From Streptomyces sp. NBC_00091 (GTDB taxonomy: Bacteria; Actinomycetota; Actinomycetes; Streptomycetales; Streptomycetaceae), in NCBI RefSeq assembly GCF_026343185.1, contig NZ_JAPEMA010000002.1:434001-498000 (forward strand): a stretch of 64,000 nucleotides of DNA, given 5' to 3'. The notes under the pieces are model-generated. The model saw nothing but the letters and a program-made list of their open reading frames with translations, did not search any database and was not told the origin of the DNA. Position 1 is the first letter of the stretch. Every line of letters starts with the position of its first letter. This document shows, piece by piece, positions 1 to 8,536 of this stretch. Made by a program: the position numbers and the translations under genes.

Positions 1-14
1 AGGCACGGGCCGCA

Positions 15-1892
15 GTGGCGGACGGGCTCGGGGCGCGGGCCGCCGGGCGGTTCACGGAGCTGCTGGAGCGGGCGCTGGCCGCGCTCGGCGGGCCGCCCGT
101 GGCCGTGACGGCGCTCGGGCTGCGGGACGCCTTCGCCGCGCCGGAGGCGGAGGTCCCGGCGGAGGGGGTCCCGGTGGCCCTGTACGGGCACCAGGCCGTG
201 GTCGGCCCCCTCCCGGCGGACGGGCCGGGGTGCGCGCGGTGCCTGGAGCGGCGCTGGCAGGCCGTGCGGTCGGTCGCGCTGCGGGACGCCCTCGAGCTGG
301 GCGGGGGCACCCGCGCGACGGGTGAGTGGCCGTACGCGCACCCCTTCGCCGCCGACGCGCTGGCCGCGCTGGTGGTGTCGGCGGCCGGCGGCGGGGCGGG
401 CGGGGTGTTCCCCGGCGTGTGGGTGCTGGACCTGCGCAGCGGGGCGGTGCGGGGCTACCCGCTGGTGCCCGATCCGGAGTGTCCGGTGTGCGGGACCCCC
501 GAGGAGGACAGGGCCCGGGCGCTGGATCCGGCGCCCGCGCCCAAGTACCGGCCGGGCGCCTTCCGTACGCGGCCCGTGGAGGCGTACGCCATCGACGTGG
601 CGGCCTTCGCGAACCCGCTGTGCGGGGCCCTGGGGCCCTCGCTGGTCCAGGACGTCTCCTCGACCTCGACCTCCGCGACCATCGGCTGCTTCTCGATGCG
701 CTCGGGCGAGTACCTGCGCGAGACCTTCTGGGGCGGCCACACCGATTCCTTCGACCGCAGCGCCCGCGTCGGCGTGCTGGAGGGGCTGGAGCGGTACGCG
801 GGCATGCGCTCGCGCTCGCGTACGACCAGCGTCACCGGCTCTTTGCGGGCGCTGGGCGCCGACGCCGTCGATCCGCGCGAAGTGGGCCTGTACGGCGAGG
901 GGTTCTACCGGGACAACCCGAGGGTGCGGCCCTTCGACCCGGACCGGGAGATCCCCTGGGTGTGGGGCTGGTCGCTGCGCGACCGCGCACCGCGGCTGGT
1001 CCCGGAGGTGCTGACGTACTATCACGCGCCGGGTCTGGAGAACCGGTTCGTGCAGGAGAGCTCCAACGGCTGTGCCTCGGGCGGGAGTCTGGCCGAGGCC
1101 TGCTACTTCGGGCTGATGGAGGTCGTCGAGCGGGACGCCTTCCTGCTCACCTGGTACGGGCGTCAGCCGCTGCCCGAGATCGATCCGGCCACCAGCTCCC
1201 GGGCCTCGACCCGGGCGATGGTCGACCGGCTCGCCCTGTACGGGTACCGCGCGCGGTTCTTCGACACCCGGATCAGCTTCCCCATCCCGGTGGTGACCGC
1301 CGTCGCCGAGCGGTTCGACGGCGGTACGGGGCGGATGTGCTTCGGGGCGGGGGCCGGGCTGGACCCGGAGTCGGCGCTGGACTCGGCGCTGTGCGAGATC
1401 GCCACGGACGCGGTGAACCTGCCCGGGCGCACCGAGCGGGACGAGGACCGGCTGCGCGCGATGGCGGCCGACTTCGACCTGGTCACCGCCCTGCACGACC
1501 ACCCGCTGGTGTACGGGGTGCCGGAGATGGGCCGGCACGCCGACTTCCTGCTGCGCGGCCCCTCGCGGGGTCCGCTGCGGCCCGTGTCCGCGCTGCGCGG
1601 GCCCGAGGGGGTGTCGCACGACCTGCGCGAGGACCTGGCGCGGTGCGTGGAGGCCGTCGCCGCCGAGGGGTTCGACGTGGTGGTGGTGGACCAGACCCTG
1701 CCCGAGCAGCGGGCGCTGGGCCTGCACACCGTGAGCGTGCTGGTGCCGGGGCTGCTGCCGATCGACTTCGGCTGGTCGCGGCAGCGGGCGCTGGGCATGC
1801 CGCGCCTGCGGACCGCCCTGCGCGCGGCGGGGCTGCGCGAGCGGGACCTGGAGCCCGCCGACCTCAATCCGGCCCCGCACCCCTTCCCCTGA
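15..1892 (+). CDS. YcaO-domain azoline cyclodehydratase (copy 1) of RiPP cluster
   Basis: ATP-dependent YcaO enzyme expected to convert Cys/Ser/Thr of the precursor to azolines. The N-terminal part carries two CxxC pairs (C73/C76 and C156/C159), the zinc-binding remnant of an E1/ocin-ThiF-like partner. The YcaO core shows LEGLERYAG, the ESSNGCASGG stretch near residue 348 and E369-x2-E372-R373. It ends in HPFP, a proline-rich tail typical of TOMM cyclodehydratases. The GTG start has no visible ribosome binding site and the frame stays open to the window edge, so a few N-terminal residues may be missing. Copy 2 (10278-12242) aligns along its whole length, so the two are paralogues. The next gene starts 48 bases downstream in the same direction. 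The family call is firm; the exact substrate is inferred. Confidence 0.9.
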   Translation: MADGLGARAAGRFTELLERALAALGGPPVAVTALGLRDAFAAPEAEVPAEGVPVALYGHQAVVGPLPADGPGCARCLERRWQAVRSVALRDALELGGGTRATGEWPYAHPFAADALAALVVSAAGGGAGGVFPGVWVLDLRSGAVRGYPLVPDPECPVCGTPEEDRARALDPAPAPKYRPGAFRTRPVEAYAIDVAAFANPLCGALGPSLVQDVSSTSTSATIGCFSMRSGEYLRETFWGGHTDSFDRSARVGVLEGLERYAGMRSRSRTTSVTGSLRALGADAVDPREVGLYGEGFYRDNPRVRPFDPDREIPWVWGWSLRDRAPRLVPEVLTYYHAPGLENRFVQESSNGCASGGSLAEACYFGLMEVVERDAFLLTWYGRQPLPEIDPATSSRASTRAMVDRLALYGYRARFFDTRISFPIPVVTAVAERFDGGTGRMCFGAGAGLDPESALDSALCEIATDAVNLPGRTERDEDRLRAMAADFDLVTALHDHPLVYGVPEMGRHADFLLRGPSRGPLRPVSALRGPEGVSHDLREDLARCVEAVAAEGFDVVVVDQTLPEQRALGLHTVSVLVPGLLPIDFGWSRQRALGMPRLRTALRAAGLRERDLEPADLNPAPHPFP

Positions 1893-1940
1893 CCCGGCCG
1901 CCGGCCCGTTCCGGCACGACCGCACACCCGAGGAGGACCC

Positions 1941-3488
1941 GTGGGCTACGCCCATGACTACGCCGGCGCCATCATGTACCGGGGCCGGGTGCCGATGGAG
2001 CCCGTCGACTTCGTACCCGACTGGGCCGACCGTCCCCGCAAGGCGAAGTACTACCCGCAGGCGGAGACCCTGCCGCTGCCCGATCCGGCGCGAGGGCCGC
2101 GGCCCGCCCCCGGATTCACCCTGCCGCTGCTGTCCGGGATGCTCCAGGAGTCGTACGGGCTGACCGGCCGGCGCCTGGGTGTGCAGGCCAACACCGACCT
2201 GGCCGCGCTCCCCCACTACACGCAGGCCAACTGGTCGCGCGGGACCGCCTCCGGCGGCGGGCTCTACCCGGTCGGCGTGTACTGGGCGGCCGGCGCGGGC
2301 GGGCCGCTCACCCCGGGGGTGTACCACTACGCCCCGCACCAGCACGGGCTGCGCAGGCTCCTGGCGGGCGATGTCACCGGTGACGTCCGCGAGGCGCTGG
2401 GCGCCGGCCGCGACAAGGGCTGCTCGCAGTACCTGGTGCTCAGCGTCAAGTACTGGCAGAACTCCTTCAAGTACAACAGCTTCTCCTTCCACGCCGTCAG
2501 CATGGACGTGGGCGCCCTGCTCCAGACCTGGCGGCTGTGGGCCCGGGCGTACGGGCTGCGGATCGCGCCCGCGCTCTGGTTCGACGAGGAGCGGCTCGCC
2601 CGGCTGCTCGGCGTGGCCCCCGAGGAGGAGGGGGTCTTCGCGGTCCTCCCCCTGGAGTGGGAGGGCGACGCCGGGCGCCACCGCGCCGGGGCCCCGGCGG
2701 CGGGCGCCGGCGTCCGCCACCGGGACTCCGAGCGCTCCCGCAGGGTGCTCGCCTTCGAGACCCTGGACCGGATCCACGGGGCCACCCTCGGCCGCGCGGC
2801 CGACCGGCCGGCGCCCGGCGCGCTGGACGCGGCCGCCGCGTACCCGCCGCGGGGCGGGCGGCCCGTCCCCCTGCCCGCCCCGGCGCCGGCCCCGATGGAG
2901 GCGGCGGCCGCGCTGCGGGCCCGGCGCAGCAGCTTCGGCCGGTTCGACGCCACCCGGGCGGTGACGGCGCAGCAGCTGGCGGCGGCGCTGGCGGACTGCG
3001 CCGCGACCCGGCCCGGCAGCGAGGCCGAACGGCCCGACGGGCCGCCGCTGACCTCCCTGTACGCCTTCGTCAACCACGTCGAGGGCGTCGCCCCGGGCAG
3101 CTACGCCTACGACCCGGCGGCGCACACCCTGCGGCTGGTGGTGCCAGGGCCGCCCGGCCCCTTCCTCCAGCGCAACTACTTCCTGTCCAACTACAACCTG
3201 GAGCAGGCGGGCGCCGTACTGGTGCCGACCGTACGGACCACCGCGGTCCTCGACGCGGTCGGCGACCGCGGCTACCGCCTCGTCGGGGCGGCCGTCGGCG
3301 CCGTCGCGCAGACCTTCTACACCACGGCCGCCGCACACGGGCTCGGCGCGGGCGTGGCGCTGGGCTTCGACAACGTCTCGTACGCCGAGCAGCTGGGGCT
3401 GACCGGCACCGACGAGGCACCGCTGCTGATCATGCTGCTCGGCCACGAGCGGCCGCGGCCCGCCGACTTCCGCCACGAGATCGCCTGA
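1941..3488 (+). CDS. SagB/McbC-type FMN-dependent azoline dehydrogenase, tandem domains
   Basis: Flavin enzyme predicted to oxidise thiazolines and oxazolines to thiazoles and oxazoles. Two nitroreductase-like domains lie in tandem (about residues 40-240 and 310-510) in a 515-residue protein. The N-terminal one has the FMN-site motif ASGGGLYPVGVY and Lys-Tyr pairs (VKYWQNSFKYNSFSFHAVSMDVG region split around KYW and KYN), matching the catalytic KY of McbC enzymes. The C-terminal domain keeps the fold signature (RLVGAAVGAVAQTFY) but I see no KY pair, so it may be structural. The GTG start is preceded by GAGGAGGA. It sits between the first YcaO gene and the LanB gene in one operon. The role follows from the family and context. 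Confidence 0.88.
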   Translation: MGYAHDYAGAIMYRGRVPMEPVDFVPDWADRPRKAKYYPQAETLPLPDPARGPRPAPGFTLPLLSGMLQESYGLTGRRLGVQANTDLAALPHYTQANWSRGTASGGGLYPVGVYWAAGAGGPLTPGVYHYAPHQHGLRRLLAGDVTGDVREALGAGRDKGCSQYLVLSVKYWQNSFKYNSFSFHAVSMDVGALLQTWRLWARAYGLRIAPALWFDEERLARLLGVAPEEEGVFAVLPLEWEGDAGRHRAGAPAAGAGVRHRDSERSRRVLAFETLDRIHGATLGRAADRPAPGALDAAAAYPPRGGRPVPLPAPAPAPMEAAAALRARRSSFGRFDATRAVTAQQLAAALADCAATRPGSEAERPDGPPLTSLYAFVNHVEGVAPGSYAYDPAAHTLRLVVPGPPGPFLQRNYFLSNYNLEQAGAVLVPTVRTTAVLDAVGDRGYRLVGAAVGAVAQTFYTTAAAHGLGAGVALGFDNVSYAEQLGLTGTDEAPLLIMLLGHERPRPADFRHEIA

Positions 3489-3518
3489 CCGGGCGACGAG
3501 AGAAGCAGGAAGACCAGG

Positions 3519-6296
3519 ATGAACACCACCACCGAATGGCACACCGGAGAGCGCTTCATGCTGCGCGTCGCCGGCCTGCCCCTGGCCGCGGCCGACGCGC
3601 TGCGCTGCGCCGGCACGGGGCGCTGGGCGGACGACGTGCTCGCGGCCGAGGAGGCGCTGCGGGCGGACGCGCAGTGGCTGAGCGAGGTACTGCACCGGGC
3701 GGTCGGCGCGACCGACCCGGAGCCGGGCGGGCCGGGCGCGGCGCACCGGCGTGAACTGCTGCGGCTGCGCCGGCAGATCCACAACGGGCGGATGCCCGCC
3801 GATCCCGAGGCCGCCCTGCGGGCGGTGGCGGGGCTGGAGGAGAACGCGGGCGACCGGCTGGCCGGCTGGCTCCAGCGGACGCGGGAGCTGGAGAAGCTGC
3901 TGGCCGAGGGGGAGCCGCTGCTGGCCGCCGATCTGGGCCGGGGCCGGGGCGCGCTGCGCGAGCTGCTCGGCGACGACCGGCTGCGGCACGGGCTGCTGCT
4001 GGCCTCGCCGGTCCTGGAGGGACAGCTGGACGCCTACGCGGCGGCCACCGCCGGGGGCGGGGAGCCGGGGGGCCGGGCGCGCAAGGCCGAGCGCTCGGTG
4101 CTCTCGTACCTCTACCGCACCGCTTGCAAGACCAGCCCCTTCAGCACCTTCACCGGGGTGGCGACCGGCCGGTTCGCCCCGGAGGCGGGGACGGACGGGA
4201 TCCGGGTGGAGGACACCTGGAGCAGCCATGTCCGGCTGAACGTGGTGGTGCTGGCGCGGCTCGCCGAGCTGGTCCTCGCCGACCCGGTGCGCCGGCGGGA
4301 CCTGCCGCTGCGGCCGGCCCCGGGCTGGGGGCGGGAGGACGACCGGATCCGCTACGTGCGCCGCTCGGTGACGGCCGGCGACGACACGGCCGCCGTCACC
4401 TTCGACGCGGTCAAGGACCGGCTGTTCTTCCTGCGCCGCAGCGGCACCCTGGACCGGCTGCTGGCCCTGTTCGCGGAGCGGGCGGAGCGGGCGGAGAGCG
4501 GCCCGGGCGGCGGTGAGCCCGAGCTGCGCCACCACGAGCTGGCCGACTGGCTGGCGGCGGAGCACGGGGCCGCCCCCGAGGAGTGCGAGGCGTACATCGG
4601 CGCGCTCCTCCAGCTGGGCATGGTGCGGGTGCCGTGCCTGGACACCGGGGTGCACAGCGGTGATCCGGTCCGCGCCTTCCAGCGGGCCCTGGCCGGGCTG
4701 GAGCGGCCCTGGGCCGGCGAGCTGGCCGCGCTGCTGGAGGAGCCCGCCCGGCTGCTGGAGCGCTACCCGCTCGCGGGGCGCGCCGAGCGCCGCGAACTGC
4801 TGCTGCTCCTGCGGGCCGCGCTGCGCCGGGCGCAGGAGGAGCTGGGCGCGCCGCCGGACGCGCCGCTGCCGCAGACGCTGGTGTACGAGGACACGAGCGC
4901 GGGCCGCGACCTGGCCGCGGCGCGCCCGGCCTGGGCGGAGCCGGGCGCGGACGGCGGCTCGCTGCGGTCGGTCGAGCGGATCCTGCCGGCCTTCGACCTC
5001 ACGCTCGCCCAGCGGATCACCTTCGAGGGGTTCTTCACGGCGCGCTACGGCCGGGGCGGGCGCTGCGAGGACCTGCTGGGCCTGGTGCACGACTTCCACG
5101 AGGACTTCTTCGACCAGTACCTGTCCTTCACCGCGCGGCGTACGCCCTTCGACGCGCGGGGCGAGTACGTGCCCGAGGAGAACTGGCTGGGCCTGCCCGG
5201 GATCCGGGCCCTGGACGCGGCGCGGCGGGCCTTCACGGACCGGATGCGGGCGCACTGGGCCGCGTACGAGGAGCGGGGCGGCAGCGGCGAACTGCGGCTC
5301 GGGGAGGAGGACGTGGAGGCGGTGGCGCGGGAACTGGAGCCGGTGGCGGCCGGGTTCGCCCCGCGCTGCCACCACCTCCAGTTCGCCGGGGACCCGGACA
5401 CGGGAGAGCGGCTGACGGTGCTCAACCGCTCCTACGGCGGGCTGTCCTTCCCGTTCAGCCGGTTCACACACCTCTACCCGGAGCCGTCGGCGCTGGACGG
5501 GCGGCTGCGCGAGAGCGCCGCCGAAGTCACCCCGCCGGGCGCGGTGTTCGCGGAGGTCACCGGCGGCCCGGTCACCACCAACCTGAACCTGCACGGCCGG
5601 CTCACCGAGTACGAGATCGTCTGCCCGGGCGAGACCGGCACCCTGCCGGAGGACCGGCTGCTGCGCCTGGACGACCTGTACGCGGAGCACGTCCCCGACA
5701 CCGGGCGGGTGGTGCTGCGCTCGCGCCGCCTGGGCCTGGAGGTGATCCCGGTCTACCTGGGCTACCTGGTGCCGCTCGCGCTGCCCGCCGTACCGCGCAC
5801 CCTGCTGCTGCTCTCGCCGTCCTCGATGTCCCCGCTGGACGTCTGGGCGGGGGTCGCGGAGGGCGCCCCGCAGGGCGGGGTGAGCGCGCGTCCGCGGGTG
5901 GTGCACGGGGACCTGGTGCTGAGCCGGCGCAGCTGGACGACCACGGCGGGCGAACTGCCGGTGCGCGGGGCGCGGGAGGCCGCGCACTTCCTGGAGTGGC
6001 AGCGGTGGCGGCGGGCGCACGGACTGCCGGAGCGGGTGTTCGCGACCGTGTCGGCGGGTCACTCGGCGCTCGGTGCCAAACCGCAGTACGTGGACTTCGC
6101 GAGCCTGCTCTCGCTGGCGGCCTTCGAGCCGCTGCTGCGCGAGAGCGGCCACCGGGTCGTCTTCCGCGAGATGCTCCCCGACCCCGGCGGCCTGCACACC
6201 CGCTCGGCGCGCGGGGCGCACGTCGCCGAACTCGCCGTCGAGACCTTCACCACGACCACCCGGACCCCGGAGGGCGCAACCCCATGTCAGAGCTGA
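3519..6296 (+). CDS. Split LanB dehydratase, glutamylation (Lant_dehydr_N) protein
   Basis: Large (925 aa) lantibiotic-dehydratase N-terminal protein. Characterised relatives use glutamyl-tRNA to glutamylate Ser/Thr side chains of the precursor, the first step to dehydroalanine or dehydrobutyrine. The family motif RTACKTSPFSTFTG lies near residues 198-211, and ITFEGFFTARYG and LNRSYGGLSFPFSRF follow further on. The elimination domain that ends full-length class I LanB proteins is absent and is encoded by the next gene. Such splitting is typical of thiopeptide and goadsporin pathways. The start ATG follows GAGAAGCAGGAAGACCAGG, a purine-rich ribosome binding region. The 3' end overlaps the next gene by 13 bases, which suggests translational coupling. 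Confidence 0.92.
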   Translation: MNTTTEWHTGERFMLRVAGLPLAAADALRCAGTGRWADDVLAAEEALRADAQWLSEVLHRAVGATDPEPGGPGAAHRRELLRLRRQIHNGRMPADPEAALRAVAGLEENAGDRLAGWLQRTRELEKLLAEGEPLLAADLGRGRGALRELLGDDRLRHGLLLASPVLEGQLDAYAAATAGGGEPGGRARKAERSVLSYLYRTACKTSPFSTFTGVATGRFAPEAGTDGIRVEDTWSSHVRLNVVVLARLAELVLADPVRRRDLPLRPAPGWGREDDRIRYVRRSVTAGDDTAAVTFDAVKDRLFFLRRSGTLDRLLALFAERAERAESGPGGGEPELRHHELADWLAAEHGAAPEECEAYIGALLQLGMVRVPCLDTGVHSGDPVRAFQRALAGLERPWAGELAALLEEPARLLERYPLAGRAERRELLLLLRAALRRAQEELGAPPDAPLPQTLVYEDTSAGRDLAAARPAWAEPGADGGSLRSVERILPAFDLTLAQRITFEGFFTARYGRGGRCEDLLGLVHDFHEDFFDQYLSFTARRTPFDARGEYVPEENWLGLPGIRALDAARRAFTDRMRAHWAAYEERGGSGELRLGEEDVEAVARELEPVAAGFAPRCHHLQFAGDPDTGERLTVLNRSYGGLSFPFSRFTHLYPEPSALDGRLRESAAEVTPPGAVFAEVTGGPVTTNLNLHGRLTEYEIVCPGETGTLPEDRLLRLDDLYAEHVPDTGRVVLRSRRLGLEVIPVYLGYLVPLALPAVPRTLLLLSPSSMSPLDVWAGVAEGAPQGGVSARPRVVHGDLVLSRRSWTTTAGELPVRGAREAAHFLEWQRWRRAHGLPERVFATVSAGHSALGAKPQYVDFASLLSLAAFEPLLRESGHRVVFREMLPDPGGLHTRSARGAHVAELAVETFTTTTRTPEGATPCQS

Positions 6297-7351
6297 CCCC
6301 GACGCCCGGCGCCTGGCAGGCCGTGCACGTCTTCTACGCCGCGAACCCGCAGCCGCTGCTGGTCCAGTGCGTGCGGCCGCTGATCGCCTCCCTCACCGAG
6401 GAGGGGCTGCTGGCGGGGCACTTCTTCATCAACTACTGGCTGGAGGGCCCGCACGTGCGGCTGCGGCTGCGGCCGGTGAGCCCGCAGGCGGAGCCGGAGG
6501 TGCGCCGGCGTACCGAGGAGGCGGTGACGGCGTTCCTGAAGGCCCGGCCCGCGCTGTACGAGGTGGACTCCGGTTTCCTCAACGAGTTCTACAACACCCT
6601 GTTCGACATCGAGTTCCCCGAGGGGGACCGGGCCGCCTTCATGGGCGAGGACGGCCGGATGAACCTGCGGCCGAACAACTCCTGGTCCTACGAGCCGTAC
6701 GAGCCGGAGTACGGGAAGTACGGCGGCCCGGCCGGGGTCGAGCTCGCGGAGTGGCACTTCGCGCACTCCAGCGATCTCGTCATGGACGCCCTGGGCGGGA
6801 TGAACCTGCACCTGCGGACCGTACTGCTGGGCACCTCCGCGCAGCTGATGATGGTGATGGCCGGGGTGTTCCTGCCCGACCGGGAGGACCTGGGCGGCTA
6901 CCTCGACCGCTACTACCAGTTCTGGCACCGGGCCTTCCCCGGCACCGGTTTCATCGGCTCCGCCGAGTACGACAGGACGTACGAGCAGACCGGGCCCGGT
7001 CTCGGGCGGCGGTTCGGCGCGGTGCTGGAGGCGCTCGGCACCGGGGAGACCGGCCGGCTGCCCGGCTTCCTCGCCGGCTGGGCCGAGCACTGCCGGGAGC
7101 TGCGGCGGCGCGCCGAGGCCCTGGCCGTGGGCGGGGAGCTGGTGTTCCGGTCCTGGGACGGGAGCCGGGACGAGCGGGTGACGGATCCGGCGGTGGCGCT
7201 GCCGCTGCTGCTGTCCCCGTACATGCACATGACCAACAACCGGCTGCACGTGACCATCCGGGACGAGGCCTACCTGGCGCACCTGCTGGGCCGGGTGCTG
7301 CGGGAGGGAGCCGCCGGGGGCGCGGAGGCGGCCCCGGCGGTCGGGCCGTGA
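6284..7351 (+). CDS. Split LanB elimination protein (SpaB C-terminal / thiopeptide-type domain)
   Basis: This 355-residue stand-alone SpaB_C domain should remove glutamate from glutamylated Ser/Thr to give dehydroamino acids. Visible family landmarks are the opening WQAVHVFYAANPQPLL, FFINYWLEGPHVRLRLRP, YEPEYGKYGGPAGVELAEWHF and HMTNNRLHVTIRDEAYLAHLL; these match the PHLRLR, YxPExxRYGG and HMxxNRL elements of elimination domains. The same superfamily includes pyridine synthases of thiopeptide pathways. The retained KYGG segment and its place directly after the glutamylation gene favour elimination. It overlaps its upstream neighbour by 13 bases and its stop overlaps the next GTG (GTGA). No second SpaB_C protein is present in the window, so a macrocyclising homologue is not seen. 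Confidence 0.85.
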   Translation: MSELTPTPGAWQAVHVFYAANPQPLLVQCVRPLIASLTEEGLLAGHFFINYWLEGPHVRLRLRPVSPQAEPEVRRRTEEAVTAFLKARPALYEVDSGFLNEFYNTLFDIEFPEGDRAAFMGEDGRMNLRPNNSWSYEPYEPEYGKYGGPAGVELAEWHFAHSSDLVMDALGGMNLHLRTVLLGTSAQLMMVMAGVFLPDREDLGGYLDRYYQFWHRAFPGTGFIGSAEYDRTYEQTGPGLGRRFGAVLEALGTGETGRLPGFLAGWAEHCRELRRRAEALAVGGELVFRSWDGSRDERVTDPAVALPLLLSPYMHMTNNRLHVTIRDEAYLAHLLGRVLREGAAGGAEAAPAVGP

Positions 7352-8454
7352 CCACGCCCTCCGGAATGCTGGACCACCGGCCGGCGCTGCGGCCGGGGAT
7401 CCTGCTGTCGCCGCCGCTGCTGAACGGCCCCGCCGTCGTACACCTGGTCAAGGACCCGGTGTCCGGGGCGGCGTTCGAGATCGGGCCGAAGGAGTACTTC
7501 CTCGTCTCGCGCCTCGACGGCTCGCGCAGCCTGGCGGAGATCGGCGAGGCGTACGGGCAGGCCTTCGGGCGCCGCCTGGGCGAGCGGAACTGGCAGCAGC
7601 TGCTCGGGCTGCTCGGGAGCCGGCGGCTGCTCGCGGGCGGCCCGGCCCCGCAGCCCGGGGCCGGGCCCGGGCCGCAGCGGACCGGGACCCTGCTGCGCGG
7701 CACCCTGCGGCTGGTCGCGGACGCCGATGCCACGACGGCGCGGCTGCACCGGTTGCTGCGGCCGGTCCTGCGGCCGGCGGTGCTGGGCGCGCTGCTGCTC
7801 GTACTCCTGGCCATGGAGGGGTGGCTCGCGGCGTCGGCGGGCCGGCTCCTCGCGGATCTGCGGTGGTTACTGTCGCATCCGGTGCCGCTGCTGGCCGTGG
7901 CCACGCTGCTGTGGCTCAGTACGGCCCTGCACGAGTTCGCGCACGGGATCGCCGCCCGGCACGTGGGCGGCACGGTCGGGGAGATCGGGCTGCGCTGGCG
8001 GCTGCCGATGGTCATCATGTACTGCCGGGTCGACAACTACCGCTACCTGCCCCGCCGCCGGGACCAGCTGGCCGTCGCCGGAGCGGGCGCCTTCGCCAAC
8101 CTCCTCTTCCTGCTGCCGTTCTGCGCCTGGTGGGCGGCGCTGCCGGCGGGCGACGCCACCGGCCGGGTGCTGGGCGCGCTGCTGCTGCTCGGCAGTGCGC
8201 AGGCCCTCGTCAACCTGGTCCCACTGCCGCCGCTCGACGGCTACACCCTGCTCGGGCACGCGCTGCGCGTGACCCGGCTGGCGCCCGCCAGCTCGGCCTA
8301 CCTGCGGCTACGGGCGCGCGACCGTGCCGCGGCGGCCGCCTATCCGGCGCGGGCCCGCCGGCTCTACCTCGGCTACGGGATCGGCTCGGCGGTGCTGGTC
8401 CTGCTCCTGGCCGGGCTCCTGACGGCCGCCGTCCTGCTCACCGCCAGCCCCTGA
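7348..8454 (+). CDS. Membrane M50 metallopeptidase with N-terminal PqqD-like domain
   Basis: Predicted intramembrane zinc peptidase of 368 aa. Residues about 28-95 resemble a PqqD-like winged helix, the fold used as a RiPP leader-recognition element. Several membrane helices follow. The zinc motif HEFAH lies at 195-199 and the second M50 motif NLVPLPPLDG at 289-298. In this cluster it is the only visible candidate to cut the leader from the precursor; that is inference. The GTG start overlaps the preceding stop codon. Leu174 is encoded by TTA (7867-7869), the codon read by bldA tRNA in Streptomyces, so translation may depend on developmental stage. The next gene begins 82 bases downstream after a G-free pyrimidine tract. 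Confidence 0.82.
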   Translation: MTTPSGMLDHRPALRPGILLSPPLLNGPAVVHLVKDPVSGAAFEIGPKEYFLVSRLDGSRSLAEIGEAYGQAFGRRLGERNWQQLLGLLGSRRLLAGGPAPQPGAGPGPQRTGTLLRGTLRLVADADATTARLHRLLRPVLRPAVLGALLLVLLAMEGWLAASAGRLLADLRWLLSHPVPLLAVATLLWLSTALHEFAHGIAARHVGGTVGEIGLRWRLPMVIMYCRVDNYRYLPRRRDQLAVAGAGAFANLLFLLPFCAWWAALPAGDATGRVLGALLLLGSAQALVNLVPLPPLDGYTLLGHALRVTRLAPASSAYLRLRARDRAAAAAYPARARRLYLGYGIGSAVLVLLLAGLLTAAVLLTASP

Positions 8455-8460
8455 ACCGAC

Positions 8461-8507
8461 TTCCCCCCACCCACCCCCCTTTCCTCCCCCATCCACTCCC
8501 CCCACCC
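8461..8507 (+). other. G-free C-rich tract between peptidase and exporter genes
   Basis: Forty-seven consecutive plus-strand bases contain no G and are mostly C, in a genome of about 73 percent GC. A transcript from here would be a C-rich, unstructured stretch like a Rho loading site. It lies after the M50 stop and before the ABC transporter start, so it could tune expression of the exporter. This reading is inference from composition only. Confidence 0.4.
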
Positions 8508-8536
8508 GCTTCCGACACCGAGGGAACCGCACGCCC

